Of a stretch of 62,182 bases of DNA, positions 52,569 through 62,031 are shown piece by piece. Numbering within the stretch: the first letter of the stretch is position 1; each line of letters begins with the position of its first letter. The stretch is from contig NZ_NEJH01000019.1 of the NCBI RefSeq assembly GCF_002113025.1, forward strand, positions 1-62,182, given 5' to 3'. Source of the stretch: Pseudomonas sp. B28(2017) (GTDB lineage: Bacteria > Pseudomonadota > Gammaproteobacteria > Pseudomonadales > Pseudomonadaceae). Under the pieces are notes generated by a model. That model was not told the origin of the DNA and did not search any database. It saw only the letters and a program-made list of their open reading frames with translations. The position numbers and the translations under genes were made by a program.

Positions 52569-53522
52569 TCAGATCAACAGTTCCAGCGTATCGAACAGCT
52601 CGACATCCTCCGGCCGTGCCGACCGGGCGCGGCGCCGGATGACCTGGAACAGGCAGTCGACGAAGCATTGTGCGGCCACACCCAACTGGGCGTTGCGCCC
52701 GGTGACGATTCCGATGGTGTCGGTGGCAAAGCTCTCCTCCAGAGCCAGGCGCCTTACCCGTTCGCGGTAGCCCGGGATGGTGAGCATCGGCTCCGGAAAG
52801 TAACTGAGCATGTCGGTCTGCTCGACCAGTGCAAGCGTCAGCTGCGGTGAATGCGCGCGGTGGATGTGCTGCATGTCGATCTGCGCGCCGTGCTGCCAGA
52901 ACAGCTCAGTCATCAAACCTTCGTGGTTGGCATCCGGGTAATTGACCACCCAATCCTGGTCGAGCAATTCGTGGATGGAGCGGCTTTCACACAACGGATG
53001 CCCATGGCGGGCGACGACGGCCATGCGATACGAAAAAATCTGCTCGCTGACAAACTCCGGGCGCGGCAATAACGAAGACACCAGCCCCACCGCAAACTCC
53101 ATGGTGCCGTCGCGCAAACGTGGCAACGTCACCGCCATCAAGCCTTCGAAAATCTCCAGGCGTACCCGTGGCATGCGCTGGCGGAACAGCGTCACGACTT
53201 CGGGCAACAGGGTCATGCCCATCCACGGCGAAATGCCGAGGCGCAACTGCCCCTCGGCCTGATCGCTCAGGTGTGCCAGTTCCAGTTGCGCGCGTTCGAG
53301 TTGGCTGAGCATCTGCCGCGCATGCTGCAACAGCGACAGACCGTAGGTGGTCAGCACCACACCGCTGGCATTGCGCACCAGCAGCGGCAGGTTCAAGTGT
53401 TCCTCCAGCTCGCGCAAAGCCTTGGCCACTGCCGTCTGCGACACCCCCAGTTGCCGCGCCGCCGCACGGATGCTGCCGCAATCGGCAATCATCACCAGCG
53501 CCCGCAATTGATGCAGCTTCAT
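52569..53522 (-). CDS. LysR-family regulator of the amidohydrolase/transporter pair
   Basis: 317 residues from the ATG at 53522 (GGAGGAAGG immediately upstream). Helix-turn-helix SIRAAARQLGVSQTAVAKAL near residues 15-34. It resembles AbgR/YhaJ-type regulators. Divergent from the M20 amidohydrolase gene at 53665 with 142 bp between; likely controls it. Confidence 0.88.
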   Translation of the reverse strand: MKLHQLRALVMIADCGSIRAAARQLGVSQTAVAKALRELEEHLNLPLLVRNASGVVLTTYGLSLLQHARQMLSQLERAQLELAHLSDQAEGQLRLGISPWMGMTLLPEVVTLFRQRMPRVRLEIFEGLMAVTLPRLRDGTMEFAVGLVSSLLPRPEFVSEQIFSYRMAVVARHGHPLCESRSIHELLDQDWVVNYPDANHEGLMTELFWQHGAQIDMQHIHRAHSPQLTLALVEQTDMLSYFPEPMLTIPGYRERVRRLALEESFATDTIGIVTGRNAQLGVAAQCFVDCLFQVIRRRARSARPEDVELFDTLELLI

Positions 53523-53664
53523 CCCTTCCTCCTGATGCACCGGGTGTAAACCAGCGGTTTTCAGCCCAGCTTTTTTGCGACTGCCGCGGCATTCGCCAAC
53601 TCATTAGCATCGCAGGGTATCAGTCCAACAGCCGAAAACGACCAATAAAAACGAGGAAAATCTG

Positions 53665-54843
53665 ATGATCGATTTGCCCGCCCTGCCCGGCATTAGTGCG
53701 CTCGAAGAAGAGATGATCGCCCTGCGCCGACACCTCCACGCCCACCCGGAATTGAGCTTTGAAGAGTTCGCCACCGCCGACCTGGTGGCAGGCAAACTCC
53801 AGGCCTGGGGTTATCAAGTGCACCGGGGCCTGGGCGGCACCGGCGTGGTCGGGCTGCTGCGCCGAGGCACCAGCGGCAAGACGATCGGCCTGCGAGCGGA
53901 CATGGATGCGCTGCCAATCATCGAACAGACCGGTTTGCCCTACTCCAGCCGCCACGAGGGGGTGATGCACGCCTGCGGTCACGACGGGCACACGGCAATG
54001 CTGCTGGCGGCCGCCCGCTACCTGGCCGAGAGCTGTGAGTTCGACGGCTCGCTGGTGGTGATTTTCCAGCCCGCCGAGGAAGGCGACGGTGGTGCCCGGC
54101 GCATGCTCGATGACGGTTTGTTCGAGCTGTTCCCCTGCGATGCGGTGTTTGCGATGCACAACATGCCGGGGCTGCCGACGGGCAAACTGGGTTTCCTCGC
54201 CGGTCCGTTCATGGCCTCGACCGATACCGTGAGCATTCGGGTCGACGGCGTCGGCGGTCACGGCGCCATGCCGCACAAGGCCGTTGACCCGGTGCTGGCC
54301 GGCTCGGCCATCGTCATGGCGTTGCAGAGCATCGTCTCGCGCAATGTCGCGCCGCTCGACACCGCTGTCGTCACCGTCGGCGCATTTCATGCCGGGATTG
54401 CGGCCAATGTGATTCCCGATCATGCCGAGTTGCAACTGAGCGTGCGCGCACTCAAGGCGCAAGTACGCGACGAGCTGATTGCACGGATCACCGCCGTGGC
54501 CGAAGCCCAGGCGGTGAGCTTCGGCGCACGCGCCACGGTGACGGTCGATGAGGCGCAACGTTTTCCGGCACTGTTCAACCATCCCGACAGTACCGGGTTC
54601 GCCCGGCAGGTAGCGCTCGATTGGGTAGGCGAACAAGGCTTGATCGCGAACATGCAGCCACTGACCGGCAGCGAGGATTTTGCCGTGATGCTCGAGCACT
54701 GCCCAGGCTGTTACCTGCTGATCGGCAACGGTGATGGCGAAGGCGGCTGCATGGTGCATAACCCCGGCTACGACTTCAACGACGACTGCCTGGCGACGGG
54801 TGCGAGCTACTGGGTGCGGCTGGTCGAGGCCTTCCTGGCCTGA
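53665..54843 (+). CDS. M20-family amidohydrolase (hippurate hydrolase/AbgA type)
   Basis: 392 residues, cytoplasmic. RADMDALPI (about residues 79-87), HACGHDGH with Cys and His metal ligands (about 103-110), QPAEEGDGGAR (Glu) and the C-terminal SEDFAVMLE are the M20D landmarks. These enzymes remove the acyl group from N-acyl amino acids or hydrolyse indole-amino acid conjugates. The transporter gene follows by 48 bases, so the pair imports and cleaves an N-acyl compound. Confidence 0.9.
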   Translation: MIDLPALPGISALEEEMIALRRHLHAHPELSFEEFATADLVAGKLQAWGYQVHRGLGGTGVVGLLRRGTSGKTIGLRADMDALPIIEQTGLPYSSRHEGVMHACGHDGHTAMLLAAARYLAESCEFDGSLVVIFQPAEEGDGGARRMLDDGLFELFPCDAVFAMHNMPGLPTGKLGFLAGPFMASTDTVSIRVDGVGGHGAMPHKAVDPVLAGSAIVMALQSIVSRNVAPLDTAVVTVGAFHAGIAANVIPDHAELQLSVRALKAQVRDELIARITAVAEAQAVSFGARATVTVDEAQRFPALFNHPDSTGFARQVALDWVGEQGLIANMQPLTGSEDFAVMLEHCPGCYLLIGNGDGEGGCMVHNPGYDFNDDCLATGASYWVRLVEAFLA

Positions 54844-54891
54844 TCCCTCAAAAACCTGCCGGTATCGCCCTCGTCTTAAGGAGTTCGCCCC

Positions 54892-56190
54892 ATGTCCACT
54901 CCCCTTTCTACTGCCCTGCCCGGTGCCACTGCTGCCCGTCGGCCGATTGGCGCAAAAGCCATCGCCGCCATCACCATCGGCTCCGGTCTCGAGTTCTATG
55001 ATTTCTCCGTCTACAGCTTCTTCGCCACGCTCATCGGTCGCCAGTTTTTCCCGGTCGAGAGCACGCTCGGGCAATTGTTGCTGTCGCTGGCCACGTTTGG
55101 CGTCGGTTTCGGCATGCGCCCCATCGGTGGCCTGGTGCTGGGGGCCTATGCCGACCGGGCCGGACGCAAACCGGCGATGATGCTGACCCTGTGGCTGATG
55201 GCACTGGGTTCGCTGTTGTTCACCATAGCCCCCACGTATGCGCAGATCGGCTTCTTCGCGCCGCTGATCATTGTGCTGGCACGCTTGATTCAGGGCTTCG
55301 CCATCGGCGGTGAAGTCGGCGCCTCGACGGCGATGCTGATGGAATACGCCGATGACAAAAGCCGTGGTTTCTATGGCAGCTGGCAGCTGTTCAGCCAGGG
55401 TTTGAGTTTTCTGCTGGGGGCACTCGTGGCGCTGGCCCTGAGCTCGACCTTGTCTCCCGAGGCGTTGGAGAGCTGGGGTTGGCGGGTGCCTTTTGCCTTG
55501 GGAATGCTGGTGATTCCGGTCGGCATTTACATCCGTCGCCACCTCAAGGAAACCTCCGCCGAACCAGGTCACGAAGCCGTATCCAGCATCCGGGTGATCT
55601 TCAGCGACTATCGTCGCCTGATCGTGACTGGCGTGCTGTTGGTGATCGGCAGCACCGCGTCCAGCTACATCGTGCTCGATTACATGACCAACTACACGGT
55701 CACGGTGCTGCACCTGCCGATGACCATGGGCACCACCGCTGCTTGCCTTGGTGCACTGGTGCAGATCAGCCTGTCGATCTGGGCCGGCCGGCTCAGCGAC
55801 CGGATCGGCCGGCGCCGCACCATCGCCCTGGGCAGCATTCCCATGCTGTTGCTGATCTACCCCGTGTTCATCCTGATGAACCGGTTTCCGACACTCGGCA
55901 TGTTGCTGGCCGTCTCGTTGCTCACCACCTTGTTGCTGGTGTTGATCACAGTGCCAACCCTGGTGTTGATCACTGAACTGTTCCCGCGGGCGATTCGTGC
56001 CACCGGGTTGTCGATCATCTATTGCCTGGGCGTCTCAGTGTTCGGCGGCTTCGCGCAGTTCTTCGCTACCGGGCTGATCGGCTTGACCGGCAACAACAAC
56101 GCCCCGGCGCTGTATGTCATGGCGTGCCTGTGCCTGACCCTGATAGGGCTGGCGCTGGTCAAGGAAACGGCCAGCAAGCCCCTCGACTAG
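54892..56190 (+). CDS. MFS transporter, metabolite:H+ symporter (MHS) family
   Basis: 432 residues with twelve membrane helices. SGLEFYDFSVYSFFATLIG near residue 28 is the typical MHS start; GAYADRAGRKPAMM is the MFS loop 2-3 motif and GRLSDRIGRRRTIA the equivalent loop 8-9. ProP/ShiA-like proton symporter. Probably brings in the amidohydrolase's substrate. AAGGAG before the start. Confidence 0.9.
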   Translation: MSTPLSTALPGATAARRPIGAKAIAAITIGSGLEFYDFSVYSFFATLIGRQFFPVESTLGQLLLSLATFGVGFGMRPIGGLVLGAYADRAGRKPAMMLTLWLMALGSLLFTIAPTYAQIGFFAPLIIVLARLIQGFAIGGEVGASTAMLMEYADDKSRGFYGSWQLFSQGLSFLLGALVALALSSTLSPEALESWGWRVPFALGMLVIPVGIYIRRHLKETSAEPGHEAVSSIRVIFSDYRRLIVTGVLLVIGSTASSYIVLDYMTNYTVTVLHLPMTMGTTAACLGALVQISLSIWAGRLSDRIGRRRTIALGSIPMLLLIYPVFILMNRFPTLGMLLAVSLLTTLLLVLITVPTLVLITELFPRAIRATGLSIIYCLGVSVFGGFAQFFATGLIGLTGNNNAPALYVMACLCLTLIGLALVKETASKPLD

Positions 56191-56233
56191 GCCGCAGGTT
56201 ACGGGAAAGCCCGGTGCGAAAGCTTCGGGCGCT

Positions 56234-57256
56234 CTACCCCGCGTCTGGCGCGAAACGTTGCGCGTACTCTCTGGGGCTCACGCCAAGGCGCCGGACGAAA
56301 ACCTTCCTCAGCACGTCGACGCTGTGATAACCGCATCGGCGTGCGACCTCTTCCATCGAGCGCCCGCCCAGTTCGAGCTCCCGGCAAGCCGCTTCCAGCC
56401 GAACGTCTTCAACGTACCTGGCCGGCGTGGTCTGCAATTCCCGCTGGAAGGTCCGTATCAAGGTTCGGACGCTGGTGGCAAAGCGATCCGCGAGGATTTC
56501 CACGGTCAGTTGTGAACCCAGGTGTTCGCTGATCCAGTGGCGCAGCTCATCCAGATTTGAACCGGGGACCTGCTGCGATTGCAGGGCGACACTGAACTGC
56601 GCCTGCCCACCAGGACGGCGCAGGAACAGCACCAGGTTTTTCGCGATGTCCAGCGCGGCGTCATCCCCCAGGTCTTCGCTGACCAGTGCCAGGGCAAGGT
56701 CGATGCCCGCCGAGATGCCGGCCGAGGTATAGACGTTACCGTCCTTGATCCAGATCGGATTCGGATCGACCTGCACCTTGGGATAACGCTCGGCCAGGTC
56801 CCGCGCCATGCGCCAGTGAGTCGTCGCCCGGCGCCCGTCCAGCAGGCCTGTGCCAGCCAGGGCAAACGCACCGACACAGATCGAGCACACCCGACGTACG
56901 CTTTGTGACCTCGTGCGAATCCATTCAATGGCCGCCCCGTCCAGTTGATCGATGGCCTGCCAGCCCGTCGCCACGATCAGCGTGTCGATGGACTTGTTGG
57001 CACGGCGCTCGTGATCAAGGGTCGTGTGGGCCATGAGCCCGATGCCGGTGCTACTGGCCATCTGCGGGTCGCCACCCGCGCAGACCAGCTCAAGTACATA
57101 GGGTGCGAACGCTCCCTCGTGCAGAGTGTTCGCCAGGGAAAACACCTCGGCCGGGCCGATCACATCGAGCCCGTCCACGGGTGGCAGGCCCAGTATCACG
57201 ATGCGTTTTGGCGTGTGGCCAATCGATGGCTGGCCGGGTTTTGTCTTGTGGGTCAC
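56234..57256 (-). CDS. GlxA-family transcriptional regulator (DJ-1/PfpI plus AraC)
   Basis: 340 residues from the GTG at 57256, which has AGGAG six bases upstream; ATG starts further out lack one. N-terminal DJ-1/PfpI-like domain (about 15-190) with SICVGAFALAGTGLLDGRRATTHW around the nucleophile-like Cys, then a C-terminal AraC helix-turn-helix (about 235-335; RTLIRTFQRELQTTPARYV). Divergent from the HD-domain gene with 120 bp between, so it probably regulates that operon. Confidence 0.9.
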   Translation of the reverse strand: MTHKTKPGQPSIGHTPKRIVILGLPPVDGLDVIGPAEVFSLANTLHEGAFAPYVLELVCAGGDPQMASSTGIGLMAHTTLDHERRANKSIDTLIVATGWQAIDQLDGAAIEWIRTRSQSVRRVCSICVGAFALAGTGLLDGRRATTHWRMARDLAERYPKVQVDPNPIWIKDGNVYTSAGISAGIDLALALVSEDLGDDAALDIAKNLVLFLRRPGGQAQFSVALQSQQVPGSNLDELRHWISEHLGSQLTVEILADRFATSVRTLIRTFQRELQTTPARYVEDVRLEAACRELELGGRSMEEVARRCGYHSVDVLRKVFVRRLGVSPREYAQRFAPDAG

Positions 57257-57376
57257 GGCTGACTCCTGCACGTTCAAGGCGCCAATATTGGCACAAATCA
57301 TCTGGAAATAGTCAATTGTGCCACCCGGCAAATCCCTAGAGTGAACGTCAAGTCATCTTCATCCCCGGGAGGCAAC

Positions 57377-58018
57377 ATGAATACACCCATCAACATCGGC
57401 GGCTTCAGCGCGCCAGACTCCGAGCTGGCCCGCAGAGCCGCTGCGCTCGTGGAGCGCGTCCACTCCAGGGCGCTTTTGCATCATGTGCACCGGACGTGGT
57501 GGTTTGCCGAATTCCTCGGCCAGCGCCGGGGCTTGCAATACGACCGGGAAACGGTCTACCTCGCGGCACTGCTGCATGATCTGGGGCTGACGCCCGAGTT
57601 TGCCGCCGACCAGCGCTTTGAAGTCGATGGCGCCGATGCCGCCCGTCGTTTTCTCCTGGCCAACGGTTATGCGCAGGCAAAAGCCGAACAGGTCTGGGAT
57701 GCGATCGCCCTGCACTCCAGCGCCGGCATCGCCGACCGCAAACAGCCGGAAATCGCCCTGATCTATCTGGGTGCCCATGTCGATGTCATGGGGCTGCACC
57801 TGGATGAAATCACCCCCTCGCTGGTCGACGACACGCTCGCGCTCTACCCCCGCATCGGCATGAAAGCGGCCTTTACGCAGGCCATTGCCGAAGTGGCGAG
57901 GAAGAAACCCCATACGGCCATTGGCACCGGGCTCGCGGATGTCGGGCGTCGCCACATCCATGGTTTCGATTGCCCGAATGTCTGCGACCTGATCGACAAC
58001 GCGCCCTTCGACAGCTGA
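57377..58018 (+). CDS. HD-domain phosphohydrolase-like protein
   Basis: 213 residues from the ATG at 57377 (GGGAGG at 4-5 bases). HHVHRTWWFAEF provides the first His, LAALLHDLGL the HD pair, and ALHSSAGIA a further His, the order of the cyanamide hydratase-like HD subgroup. Substrate unknown. First gene of a pair with the NmrA-like gene 36 bases downstream. Confidence 0.85.
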   Translation: MNTPINIGGFSAPDSELARRAAALVERVHSRALLHHVHRTWWFAEFLGQRRGLQYDRETVYLAALLHDLGLTPEFAADQRFEVDGADAARRFLLANGYAQAKAEQVWDAIALHSSAGIADRKQPEIALIYLGAHVDVMGLHLDEITPSLVDDTLALYPRIGMKAAFTQAIAEVARKKPHTAIGTGLADVGRRHIHGFDCPNVCDLIDNAPFDS

Positions 58019-58054
58019 TCCAATCCAATCGGTTTTTTACAGAGAGACTCGACC

Positions 58055-58936
58055 ATGCAGCCACATACCTACCTCATCACCGGGGCAACCGGTAAAACCG
58101 GCGTCCATACCGTCCGCCATCTGCTCAATGAAGGTCATGCGGTGCGGGCCTTCGTGCATCAGCTGGACGAACGCAGCGCCGCATTGCAGAACGAGGGCGC
58201 GGAAATTGTTGTTGGTGACCTGCTGGAACATGACGACATTTTGCGTGCCATGGATGGTGTGACCGGCGCTTACCTGTGCTACCCGGTTCGCCCCGGCTAC
58301 ATTCAGGCGACCGCCTACTTTGCCGATGCCGCACGGCGCGCAGGCGTCGAGGTGGTGGTGGAAATGTCGCAGATTTCCGCCCGGGAAGACTCCCTGAGCC
58401 ATGCCGCCCGCGACCACTGGATCGCCGAGCGCGTGCTCGACTGGTCGGGCGTGCCTGTGGTGCACATTCGCCCGACATTCTTTTCCGAATGGCTGATTTT
58501 TCCGTGGGTACTGGATCAGATCGTCAAGGAAAACAGAATAACGCTGCCGTACGGTAACGGGCGGCACGCACCGATTGCCGCCGAAGACCAGGCCCGTGTG
58601 ATCACCAGGTTACTGACACAGCCGTCCGGTCATATCGGCAAGACCTACCCGCTGTGCGGCCCGGTCGAACTGAGCCATGGGCAAATCGCCGAGGAAATCA
58701 GCGCCATCGTCGGCCGCACCATTACCTACAGTCCGTCGACGCTGGAGGAATATCGCCAGCACCTGCAGACCTACGATCTGCCGGAATTTGTCATCCAGCA
58801 CTTCCTCGCGGTGGCTGTCGATTACCAGAACGGGATCTTTGCCGGAGTGGATGGCGTGATCGGGCAGATCACCGGTCAAGCGCCGCAAACGGTGGCTGGC
58901 TTCGTACGGGCCAATCGCCCCTTGTTCGGACAGTGA
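58055..58936 (+). CDS. NmrA-like NAD(P)-binding protein
   Basis: 293 residues. Rossmann motif TGATGKTGVHTV near residues 7-18 and GDLLEHDDI after the second strand fit the NmrA/quinone-oxidoreductase-like atypical SDRs. No Y-x3-K catalytic pair in the classical position is obvious. It is probably a redox sensor or reductase acting with the HD protein, under the GlxA-type regulator. Confidence 0.87.
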   Translation: MQPHTYLITGATGKTGVHTVRHLLNEGHAVRAFVHQLDERSAALQNEGAEIVVGDLLEHDDILRAMDGVTGAYLCYPVRPGYIQATAYFADAARRAGVEVVVEMSQISAREDSLSHAARDHWIAERVLDWSGVPVVHIRPTFFSEWLIFPWVLDQIVKENRITLPYGNGRHAPIAAEDQARVITRLLTQPSGHIGKTYPLCGPVELSHGQIAEEISAIVGRTITYSPSTLEEYRQHLQTYDLPEFVIQHFLAVAVDYQNGIFAGVDGVIGQITGQAPQTVAGFVRANRPLFGQ

Positions 58937-58990
58937 CCGTGGCGGGCGTATGCGCAGGCCACAAAAAACCCGCGCATACGTCCAATGCCC

Positions 58991-59191
58991 TCAACAGCAC
59001 CGAGTATTGCACTTGCCCCGGCCAAAACGCGCTTCCTGGCGTTCGCGGAAAAACGCCTCATGACTCATGACCGGCTCGCCCGGATGGTTGCGGGCCATCT
59101 GCGCCACGTAGTTGTCGTACTCGGGAACGCCGACCATCAGTCGGGCGCTCTGGCTGAACAGTCTGGCGACCTGCTGCAATTTGCGGAACAT
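58991..59191 (-). CDS. YbdD/YjiX-family small protein
   Basis: 66 residues. Family landmarks: ARLMVGVPEYDNYVAQM (residues 17-33), HPGEPVMSHEAFFRERQEARFG and a Cys-rich end RCC. In other bacteria the gene follows the pyruvate/peptide transporter genes btsT/cstA, but no such gene is in the window, so this is a stand-alone copy. Function unknown. Confidence 0.82.
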   Translation of the reverse strand: MFRKLQQVARLFSQSARLMVGVPEYDNYVAQMARNHPGEPVMSHEAFFRERQEARFGRGKCNTRCC

Positions 59192-59391
59192 GGCTGATCT
59201 CTCTGTGAACGTCGGACCTGGGCCATGAAACCGCGCTCATGTATCTGCATTGTGTCCACATCGGGCGCCTTTGTATGTTCAAGTATCCGGGATCGTACCC
59301 GATGGAACGCCGGCAACCCGCTACACTTTCCTCGCTCCGCCACTGCACCCGAGCGGCCAAGAACCCCTGACTTCTGATCTGGAGGTGTCCC

Positions 59392-60423
59392 ATGAGCGAT
59401 AGCAGCGAACTCACTACCTTTACCGGCTGGGCCGCCACGGCAGCGGGCGCGCCACTGGAACGCTACAGCTACGATCCCGGCCCGTTGGGAAACGATGAGG
59501 TGGAAGTCGCCGTGGAGTACTGCGGCGTCTGCCACTCCGACCAGTCGCTGATCGACAACGATTGGGGTATCAGCCACTACCCGTTCATTCCCGGCCACGA
59601 AGTGGTCGGCCGTATCGTGCGGCTGGGCGCCCAGGTGCACGGCCTGGAGATGGGGCAAAGGGTGGGCATCGGCTGGTACAAGGGCAGTTGCATGCATTGC
59701 ACCTCATGCATCGAAGGTTCCCATAACCTGTGTCGCACCGTGCAACCGACCATCATCGGCAGCAACGGTGGCTTTGCCGACCGCATTCGCGCGCACTGGG
59801 CCTGGGCCCTGCCGATTCCGGACGGGCTCGACCCGGCGCTGGCCGGGCCGTTGTTCTGTGCTGGCTCGACCGTGTTCAACCCGCTGGTGGAATTCGGCAT
59901 CAAGCCCGTTGACCGGGTCGGCGTGGTAGGCATCGGCGGCCTCGGTCACCTGGCGCTGCGCTTTCTCAACGCCTGGGGCTGCGAAGTCACGGCGTTCACC
60001 TCATCGCTCGGCAAGCAGGACGAAGCCAGGCGCCTGGGCGCGCACAAGGTGGTCGCCTCGACCGACACCGATGCACTCAATGCCATAGCCGGCACCCTGG
60101 ATTTTCTCCTGGTCACCGCCAACGCCAACCTCGACTGGACCGCCATGCTTGCCACCCTGCGCGGCAAGGGTCGCCTGCACTTTGTCGGCGTCGTGCCCGA
60201 TGCCATTCCGGTGCACGTGTTCAACCTGATTCCCCAGCAAAAAGTCCTGTCCGCCTCACCGGTCGGCTCACCCGCCAACACCGCTACCATGCTGGAGTTC
60301 TGCGCACGCCATCAGATCCTGCCGCAGGTCGAGATGTTTCCCATGAGCCGGATCAACGAAGCCATCGATCATCTGCGCAGTGGCAAGGCGCGCTACCGCG
60401 TGGTGCTGGACGCCAGTCAGTGA
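59392..60423 (+). CDS. Zinc-dependent alcohol dehydrogenase (YahK/CAD type)
   Basis: 343 residues; GGAGG upstream. CGVCHSDQSLIDND gives the catalytic-zinc Cys, GHEVVGRI the His-Glu, and CMHCTSCIEGSHNLC the four structural-zinc cysteines. GVVGIGGLGHLALR is the Rossmann loop; the family prefers NADP(H). Reduces aldehydes. Single gene, closed by a strong terminator. Confidence 0.9.
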   Translation: MSDSSELTTFTGWAATAAGAPLERYSYDPGPLGNDEVEVAVEYCGVCHSDQSLIDNDWGISHYPFIPGHEVVGRIVRLGAQVHGLEMGQRVGIGWYKGSCMHCTSCIEGSHNLCRTVQPTIIGSNGGFADRIRAHWAWALPIPDGLDPALAGPLFCAGSTVFNPLVEFGIKPVDRVGVVGIGGLGHLALRFLNAWGCEVTAFTSSLGKQDEARRLGAHKVVASTDTDALNAIAGTLDFLLVTANANLDWTAMLATLRGKGRLHFVGVVPDAIPVHVFNLIPQQKVLSASPVGSPANTATMLEFCARHQILPQVEMFPMSRINEAIDHLRSGKARYRVVLDASQ

Positions 60424-60441
60424 CAGGCGACGAACGAAGAG

Positions 60442-60472
60442 AAAGGGCCGCTTTTTCAAGCGGCCCTTTTTT
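60442..60472. terminator. Bidirectional terminator
   Basis: AAAGGGCCGCTT / AAGCGGCCCTTT with a TTTC loop and a T run at 60467-60472; A's on the other side. Serves the convergent dehydrogenase and glycosyltransferase genes. Confidence 0.88.
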
Positions 60473-60477
60473 GCTGC

Positions 60478-62028
60478 TCAGGGATTGGCCACCTGCGCCG
60501 GCTGCGCTGGCATATGCGGGTCATTCCAGGTGAACCGATACGCTTTGCTGGCTTCTTGCGGCAGGCATTTGCCGGTGTCGGCATCCGCGCCCACGATCGA
60601 CCAGTTCGCCCGGGAGTTTTCGCCCAGTTCACGGGCCGCTTCGGGTTTGAAGCACTGGTTCAGTACGTCATCCGGCACCAAGGCGTAGGCCTTGGGGTGT
60701 TCGCGCAGGTACAGCGCGGCTTTTTCAATGGACGAATAGTCCATGCCGAAATGCACGATCGGCTGACGGGCAAACAACCAGTGCCCCTCTTCCCAGTTGA
60801 CCAGCACCAGATCGGCGCCCTGGGTCATGGTCGCCGCCTGCGTCATGAGCACCTGATCGATGTTGGTGCCTTCCTTGAGCGGTTCGATGAAACCACGGGC
60901 GAACCACAACGCGAACCAGGTCGCCACCAGTGCCGGGAACACCCGGCGCAAACGCGGGTGCCTTTTGAACCAGCGCTTGAGCATCCACGGAATCAACGGC
61001 GCGGCGACCAGCACCAGCCCAGGCAGCGCCGGGTAAATGTACAACTTGCGCTTGCCGCTGCTGATGCAGAAAAACAGCACCACCAGCGCTACCCAACCGA
61101 GCAATACCAGGACCCGGCCGTCACGTTTTTGCAACTGACGGCGCCAGGCGGGCACCAGCCATGGCAGCACCAGCACCAGCGGTAGCCAGTACTGCGGAAT
61201 CACGTTGGTGAAGAAGTACCAGAACGGTTCGCGGTGATGCCACGCGGCGGCATAGCGACCCGCGGTCTGGTGCAGGAGGATCTCCCGCGCATAGGCCACT
61301 TCGTCTGCACTGCCATTGAAGAGGATGGACAAGGCCAGGGGCAGCAACCAGATCGCAATCGCCGCGAGCATCAGCGCCAACCCCAGCAACCACTTGCGCG
61401 CCTCGCCGGGCATGGCCACCACACCGGGCCAGCCTTTGCGCACCGCATAGGCATAAGGAATCAGCAACAGCGCCGGCAGAAAACCCACGCCCTTGGTGAT
61501 CACGCCGATGCCCATGGCCGCGCAGCCCGCGTAGAACCAGCGCCACGCAGGTCCCAGCAGCAGGTGTCGCGCCAGACCGTACAGGCCCAGGGAAGTGAAC
61601 AGAATCAGCAGGCTGTCGATCTGACCGGTGCGCAGGATGCTGTAGGTCTGGTATGTCGCGAGGAACAACAGCGCGGCGTTGCGCCCGGTACGCTGGGTCC
61701 ACAGGCGACGACCCAGGTCATAGACCATCGCCGTGACCGTCACGGCCGAAAACAGGCCCGGGATATAAAGGGCGATGTTGGGCTTGCCGGTCAGCCAGGT
61801 GAAGAACGCCACCGTCCACATGAAAATCGGCGGCTTGTCGCCGTAGATCTCGGCGGCCCGGTGCGGGATCAACCACGAGCCGTTTTGCAGCATCTCCAGT
61901 GCGACGCCGAGGAAACGCTCCTCATCCACATTCTGGGCCTGGCGCAGCCCCATTCCCGCACCGATCAGCAACAGGGCAAGCAGCATCAGGCCCAGGCATT
62001 CGACCCTGGGCGACAACGAACTACGCAT
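60478..62028 (-). CDS. Glycosyltransferase family 39 / ArnT-like membrane protein
   Basis: 516 residues with about twelve membrane helices. NVDEERFLGVALEMLQNGSWLIP near residue 33 contains the acidic pair used by GT-C enzymes, and GDKPPIFMW follows. Such proteins transfer a sugar from an undecaprenyl carrier to lipid A or protein. It starts three bases after the stop of the upstream LAB_N gene, which supports a role in lipid A or envelope glycan modification. Confidence 0.87.
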   Translation of the reverse strand: MRSSLSPRVECLGLMLLALLLIGAGMGLRQAQNVDEERFLGVALEMLQNGSWLIPHRAAEIYGDKPPIFMWTVAFFTWLTGKPNIALYIPGLFSAVTVTAMVYDLGRRLWTQRTGRNAALLFLATYQTYSILRTGQIDSLLILFTSLGLYGLARHLLLGPAWRWFYAGCAAMGIGVITKGVGFLPALLLIPYAYAVRKGWPGVVAMPGEARKWLLGLALMLAAIAIWLLPLALSILFNGSADEVAYAREILLHQTAGRYAAAWHHREPFWYFFTNVIPQYWLPLVLVLPWLVPAWRRQLQKRDGRVLVLLGWVALVVLFFCISSGKRKLYIYPALPGLVLVAAPLIPWMLKRWFKRHPRLRRVFPALVATWFALWFARGFIEPLKEGTNIDQVLMTQAATMTQGADLVLVNWEEGHWLFARQPIVHFGMDYSSIEKAALYLREHPKAYALVPDDVLNQCFKPEAARELGENSRANWSIVGADADTGKCLPQEASKAYRFTWNDPHMPAQPAQVANP

Positions 62029-62031
62029 GGT

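Noticed and set aside
53620..55713. 697-codon minus-strand frame
   Set aside because: Crosses two real genes (amidohydrolase and MHS transporter) in antisense; typical GC-rich shadow.
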